Shown here in pieces: positions 61,118 through 64,000 of a stretch of 64,000 nucleotides of DNA (position 1 is its first letter; the number at the start of each line of letters is the position of its first letter). The DNA is taken from assembly GCF_020075545.1 (NCBI RefSeq), contig NZ_JAIQZK010000007.1, positions 62,001 to 126,000 of the forward strand, written 5' to 3'. Made by a program: the position numbers and the translations under genes. This DNA comes from Nocardioides sp. TRM66260-LWL (GTDB taxonomy: Bacteria; Actinomycetota; Actinomycetes; Propionibacteriales; Nocardioidaceae). The notes beneath the pieces are model-generated. The model did no database searches, had not been told where the DNA came from, and worked only from the letters and a program-made list of their open reading frames with translations.

Positions 61118-63667
61118 GTGTCCACGCCCCCTCCCCCCGCCGTCCGACGAGGCCTGCGGGCGCTCGCCGCCCTGGCGTTCGTCGCCGCGGCCGTGGTGGC
61201 GGCGCCCGGGCTGCGTGCCGACGCCGACGCGCCCGGCCGTGCCGCCCGGGACGGGGGTGCGATCGCCCGCACGCCCGCCGCGGGCGGGGTCGTCCGGGTG
61301 GCGGACCAGCCGCTGCGCGTGGTCGTCGACGACAAGCCGGCCTACACGACCGTCTACACCGCGATCGACGACCTCGACTGGTGCGCGTCGGACTTCGCCG
61401 ACCCGCTCGCCACCTGGACCTGCGCTCCGGACGACGCGCCCTACCTCGGGCTCGGCGCGCACACGCTGAGCCTGGTGTCGTACGAGGGCGAGGGCGATCC
61501 CGTCACCACCGACGTGCCGTTCACCGTGACGAGCGACTTCGACCTCGGCTCGGCACCGGTCTCGGGCGGCCCGACGACGCCCGTCGTCGTCACCGGGGCG
61601 GCCGACGCCCACGACACGGTGGCGGTGCGGCTGACGGTGCTGCGCCGGGACGCGGTCGTCGGCGCGGTGCCCTGCACGGTGACCCCCCGGGGCGACGGCG
61701 CCGGCTACGCGTGCCGCTGGGAGCCGGCGGGCATGCCCATGCCGACGCCCACGCCCACGCCCACGCCCACGCCGATGCCGACGCCGGCGAGGGTCGCGGC
61801 TCGAGCCGGCGGCCTGGCCGCAGGCCCGTACCGCCTGGTCGTGACCGAGTCGATCTTCGGCGGCGCCGTGGACATCCCGAGTCGCAGCGCCGACTACGCC
61901 GTCGCCGTGCCGCCCGTCCCCACGCCGACCCCCACGCCGACCTCCACGCCGACCCCCACGCCGACCCCCACGCCGACCCCCACCCCCGCGCCGACCACGG
62001 CGCCCACGTCGATCCCGAGCGCCACATCGAGCCCGCAGCCGGGCCCCGCGGTCGTGACCGGCGGGTCCACCCCCGCCGGCCCCGTCACCCCCGTGCTCGC
62101 ACCTCCGGGCGTCGGGCCGGTCGGCTCGCCGACGCCGACCGTCCCCGCTCCGGCCAGCCCGACGCCCAGCCCGACGCCCAGCCCGACCCCTGGCTCGACT
62201 CCTGGCCCGACGCCCAGCCCGACCCCGTCGACGGCGCCCGAGCCCGGCCCGACCACCGAGGCGCTCCCGCCGGCGCCGCTGCCGTCCACCCCGCTGGACC
62301 GCACCGCGCTGATCGGCCTGCTCGTCCTCCTCGGCGTGCTGCTGCACCGCGCCGGCGGCCACGGCGCCGCCCGGGTCTCCCTGGCCGGCTGGGCCGGCCG
62401 CGCCGGCACCCCCGAGGGGACGCCGGCCGCCGCCCTGCCGGCGCTGGCCGCGCTGCTCGCCGGCCGCGACGACGGCGCGCACGAGCGCGAGGAGGCCCTG
62501 CGCGACGCCGAGGGCCCGGGCGACCGCTCCCCCAGCTGGCGCTGGCCCGGGCATCGCCGACTCGACGCCTGGAGCCTGACCGCTCCCGTGGCGTGGGCGC
62601 GGCGCAGCCCGCTCGTCGCCCGTCTCGCGGTCGACGCCGGCGTCACCCGCGCCGCGCTGGGCACCGGGGCGCTGATGCTCCCCGTGCTCGGCGCCCTGCT
62701 AGGACTGCTGGCCGCCGTCCCCGCCAGCGGCCCCAGCCTGCCGCCGGCGACCGGCTGGGTCGTGGCGCTGGTGCTCCTCTCGTGCGTCGACGCCGTCGCC
62801 GGCCTCGTCGGCTTCGCCGCCCTCGCGGTCACCGCCCTGGTCGTCGGCCCCGAGCTCGACGCCACGGCGGTGCTGCTCGTCCTGCTCGCGCTCGGCCTGG
62901 TGATCTCCGGCCTGCCGTTGATCGGCTCGGCCACCCGACCGTTCCGGCGGGCGCGCCGCGACGGCGCCGACGCGGCGATGCACCGGTGGGACCGGGTCGC
63001 GGACGCCGTCGTCGCCGCACTGCTCTGCGGCTGGGTGACCGACAAGGTGCTCGGCGCGATGGACTCCTTCGCCGGCCGGCCCACCGCGCTCGCCGCCGAC
63101 GCCGGCTGGGTCGCGGTCGCCGCGATGAGCGGCATCGCGCTGCGGGTGCTCGTCGAGCACCTGACCCTGGCCGCGTACCCGCGGCGCCTGCGCGAGGTCG
63201 AGGCCGTCGAGCCGCTGCCGGCTCCCCCGCGGTGGGTCGACGCCGGCGGCGCGACGCTGAGGGTGGCGGTCTACGCCTTCATCGGCTGGGCGTTCCTCGG
63301 CGCGAGCGGCGCCTGGTGGCTCGGCAGCGGACTGGTCGCGCTCTCCGCCGCGCTCTCGCTGCTGGGGAGCTGGCGGCCGCGCCGCCGAGCCCGGGCCTGG
63401 TGGCTGCCGACCGGGCTGACGGAGGTGCTCGTCCTCATCGCCGCGTGCACCCTGCTGGTGCTCGTCGCCACCCGCGACGTCGACTCGGCACCCCGGGCGC
63501 TGGCGCTGGCGTACGTCCTGTGCGCCGTCCCCGGGCTCGTGCTGACGACGGCGGGGCTGCTGGCCTCCGAGCCGCCGGAGCGGCCGCCCGCGTGGCGCCG
63601 CGAGCTCGGGGGGCTTGCCGTCCTGGTCACGATCGTCGTGCTGGCCTGGCACGGCTGGAGCTACTGA
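61118..63667 (+). CDS. Exported Pro-Thr-repeat protein with multi-helix membrane domain
   Basis: This 849-residue protein has an N-terminal signal or anchor (LRALAALAFVAAAVVAAPGL) and an extracellular region of about 170 residues with a Cys pair (DWCASD, TWTCAP). Two Pro-Thr repeat tracts (about 207-222 and 268-296) and a Pro/Ser/Thr linker lead to residue 400. The C-terminal half has about ten helices with charged loops. I know of no family with this combination. The repeats suggest a wall-spanning stalk. Start GTG 61118 with CAGGAG six nt upstream. Confidence 0.78.
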   Translation: MSTPPPPAVRRGLRALAALAFVAAAVVAAPGLRADADAPGRAARDGGAIARTPAAGGVVRVADQPLRVVVDDKPAYTTVYTAIDDLDWCASDFADPLATWTCAPDDAPYLGLGAHTLSLVSYEGEGDPVTTDVPFTVTSDFDLGSAPVSGGPTTPVVVTGAADAHDTVAVRLTVLRRDAVVGAVPCTVTPRGDGAGYACRWEPAGMPMPTPTPTPTPTPMPTPARVAARAGGLAAGPYRLVVTESIFGGAVDIPSRSADYAVAVPPVPTPTPTPTSTPTPTPTPTPTPTPAPTTAPTSIPSATSSPQPGPAVVTGGSTPAGPVTPVLAPPGVGPVGSPTPTVPAPASPTPSPTPSPTPGSTPGPTPSPTPSTAPEPGPTTEALPPAPLPSTPLDRTALIGLLVLLGVLLHRAGGHGAARVSLAGWAGRAGTPEGTPAAALPALAALLAGRDDGAHEREEALRDAEGPGDRSPSWRWPGHRRLDAWSLTAPVAWARRSPLVARLAVDAGVTRAALGTGALMLPVLGALLGLLAAVPASGPSLPPATGWVVALVLLSCVDAVAGLVGFAALAVTALVVGPELDATAVLLVLLALGLVISGLPLIGSATRPFRRARRDGADAAMHRWDRVADAVVAALLCGWVTDKVLGAMDSFAGRPTALAADAGWVAVAAMSGIALRVLVEHLTLAAYPRRLREVEAVEPLPAPPRWVDAGGATLRVAVYAFIGWAFLGASGAWWLGSGLVALSAALSLLGSWRPRRRARAWWLPTGLTEVLVLIAACTLLVLVATRDVDSAPRALALAYVLCAVPGLVLTTAGLLASEPPERPPAWRRELGGLAVLVTIVVLAWHGWSY
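61739..61788 (+). repeat. 6-bp tandem repeat coding Pro-Thr (first tract)
   Basis: ACGCCC-type hexamers repeat in frame, encoding PTPTPTPTP. Six-base units keep the frame when copy number changes. Confidence 0.85.
61919..61978 (+). repeat. 12-bp tandem repeat coding Pro-Thr (second tract)
   Basis: Five units of CCCACGCCGACC (one with a T change) are followed by degenerate copies to about 61996. A related 12-bp unit, CCGACGCCCAGC (Pro-Thr-Pro-Ser), recurs at 62159-62182 and near 62207. Confidence 0.85.
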
Positions 63668-63739
63668 CGCGGCGACGACCGGCGGATGAACACCGCGCGC
63701 CGGGCCGTGTCCGGGGTCGACGTGACGTCCCGCGGCCCC

Positions 63740-63745
63740 TAGACA
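63740..63745 (+). promoter_or_regulatory. -10 hexamer TAGACA before the secreted HNH-type gene
   Basis: TAGACA lies 48 nt before the GTG at 63793, which has TGGAGGA six nt upstream. Confidence 0.35.
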
Positions 63746-63792
63746 GGCGGGGTCGCCGGGCATCGGGCCCGGCCCGCCACCCTGGAGGACCC

Positions 63793-64000
63793 GTGCTCCG
63801 CACTCGGACGCAGCACCCGTCACACCGCACCGCGCGCCTCACCGCGCCCCTCGCCCTGCTCCTCGCCCTCCTCGGGCTCGTCGCCCTGCCGACGCCGGCG
63901 CACGCGGCGTCGTTCAGCGGCTCGCTGGTCGACGCCGTCAACGCCATCCCGACGACTGCCGAGGCCAACGCCGGCTACGACCGCGCGCTGTTCCCGCACT
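63793..64000 (+). CDS. Secreted HNH endonuclease-family protein (5' part)
   Basis: The first 69 residues are visible; the window ends inside the gene. The N-terminus MLRTRTQHPSHRTA is followed by a signal helix (PLALLLALLGLVALPTPAHA) and the mature start ASFSGSLVDAVNAIP. TTAEANAGYDRALFPH matches the segment that begins the catalytic region of secreted actinobacterial HNH (DUF1524/GmrSD C-terminal-like) nucleases, usually followed by W-x-D-x-D-G-x-x-CDTR. The catalytic part lies outside the window, so the call is by family recollection. Confidence 0.65.
   Translation, partial: MLRTRTQHPSHRTARLTAPLALLLALLGLVALPTPAHAASFSGSLVDAVNAIPTTAEANAGYDRALFPH

Noticed and set aside
61739..61996. Short regularly repeated units that could be mistaken for a CRISPR array.
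   Set aside because: Units are 6 or 12 bp without unique spacers and encode an in-frame Pro-Thr tract.

Overview
This window is about 73% GC and nearly every gene uses G/C third positions, with many GTG and some TTG starts. The content points to a free-living, motile, aerobic actinobacterium, most likely near Nocardioides/Nocardioidaceae. That placement is my inference. It rests on the GlgE-TreS-Mak alpha-glucan pathway, EgtB/EgtD ergothioneine genes, an F420-type PPOX flavoprotein, paired LytR-CpsA-Psr proteins, a chemoreceptor with CheR, and TANNNT promoter hexamers sitting 6-7 nt before start codons (leaderless mRNAs). I see no phage, IS element, CRISPR array or rRNA. No stretch over 300 bases lacks a gene; the longest gaps (about 190-236 bp) lie at 18234-18431, 40425-40634, 45136-45371, 55827-56022 and 59192-59382 and are described below.

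Layout. 1-2352: an MFS exporter with an operator-like palindrome, a small membrane protein and a 41-residue Cys-rich protein. 2386-10816 (minus): the most distinctive locus. It holds an asparagine-synthase-like protein, a 1294-residue Pls-like (epsilon-polylysine-synthetase-type) NRPS, a small anchored Cys protein and a two-component system whose genes overlap by 4 nt. An array of four 11-bp-phased hexamers (TCACAG type) lies just upstream of the NRPS gene. 10880-12913: a secreted protein and a Tat-type hydrolase, divergent. 13080-16377 (minus): tRNA-Ala(GGC), a histidine phosphatase, rsfS, nadD, a 52-residue membrane protein and proA. 16465-19557 (minus): etfBA, a membrane protein and an enoyl-CoA hydratase.

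19644-32234: glycogen/trehalose metabolism. glgX faces glgP; glgE-treS-mak-glgB form one translationally coupled operon divergent from glgP. Together they cover debranching, phosphorolysis, trehalose isomerisation, maltose phosphorylation, maltosyl transfer and branching. 32253-36504: two LCP-family genes, an acyl-CoA thioesterase and a crotonase; two divergent starts share one overlapping pair of -10 hexamers. 36545-42248 (minus): Dps, a dienelactone hydrolase, and a cheR/MCP pair behind a sigma28-type promoter with a DosR-like box; then an S4 protein and a DUF445 protein. 42307-45135: a nucleotidyltransferase and a secreted putative metalloprotease.

45372-49424 (minus): a four-gene DsbA-VKOR-CopC-CopD/CtaG operon with 4-nt overlaps throughout, for extracytoplasmic thiol oxidation and copper handling. 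49508-56839: a membrane protein, an acyltransferase, a DUF1905 protein, a second two-component system, Zur, a large membrane protein and two small conserved proteins. 56829-59191 (minus): egtB-egtD. 59383-60976: an acetoacetate-decarboxylase-like protein, an ABM monooxygenase and a PPOX protein. 61118-64000: a Pro-Thr-repeat membrane protein and the start of a secreted HNH-type protein.

Two sequence-level themes run through the window: leaderless starts behind TANNNT hexamers, and hairpins at convergent junctions that include one or both stop codons.
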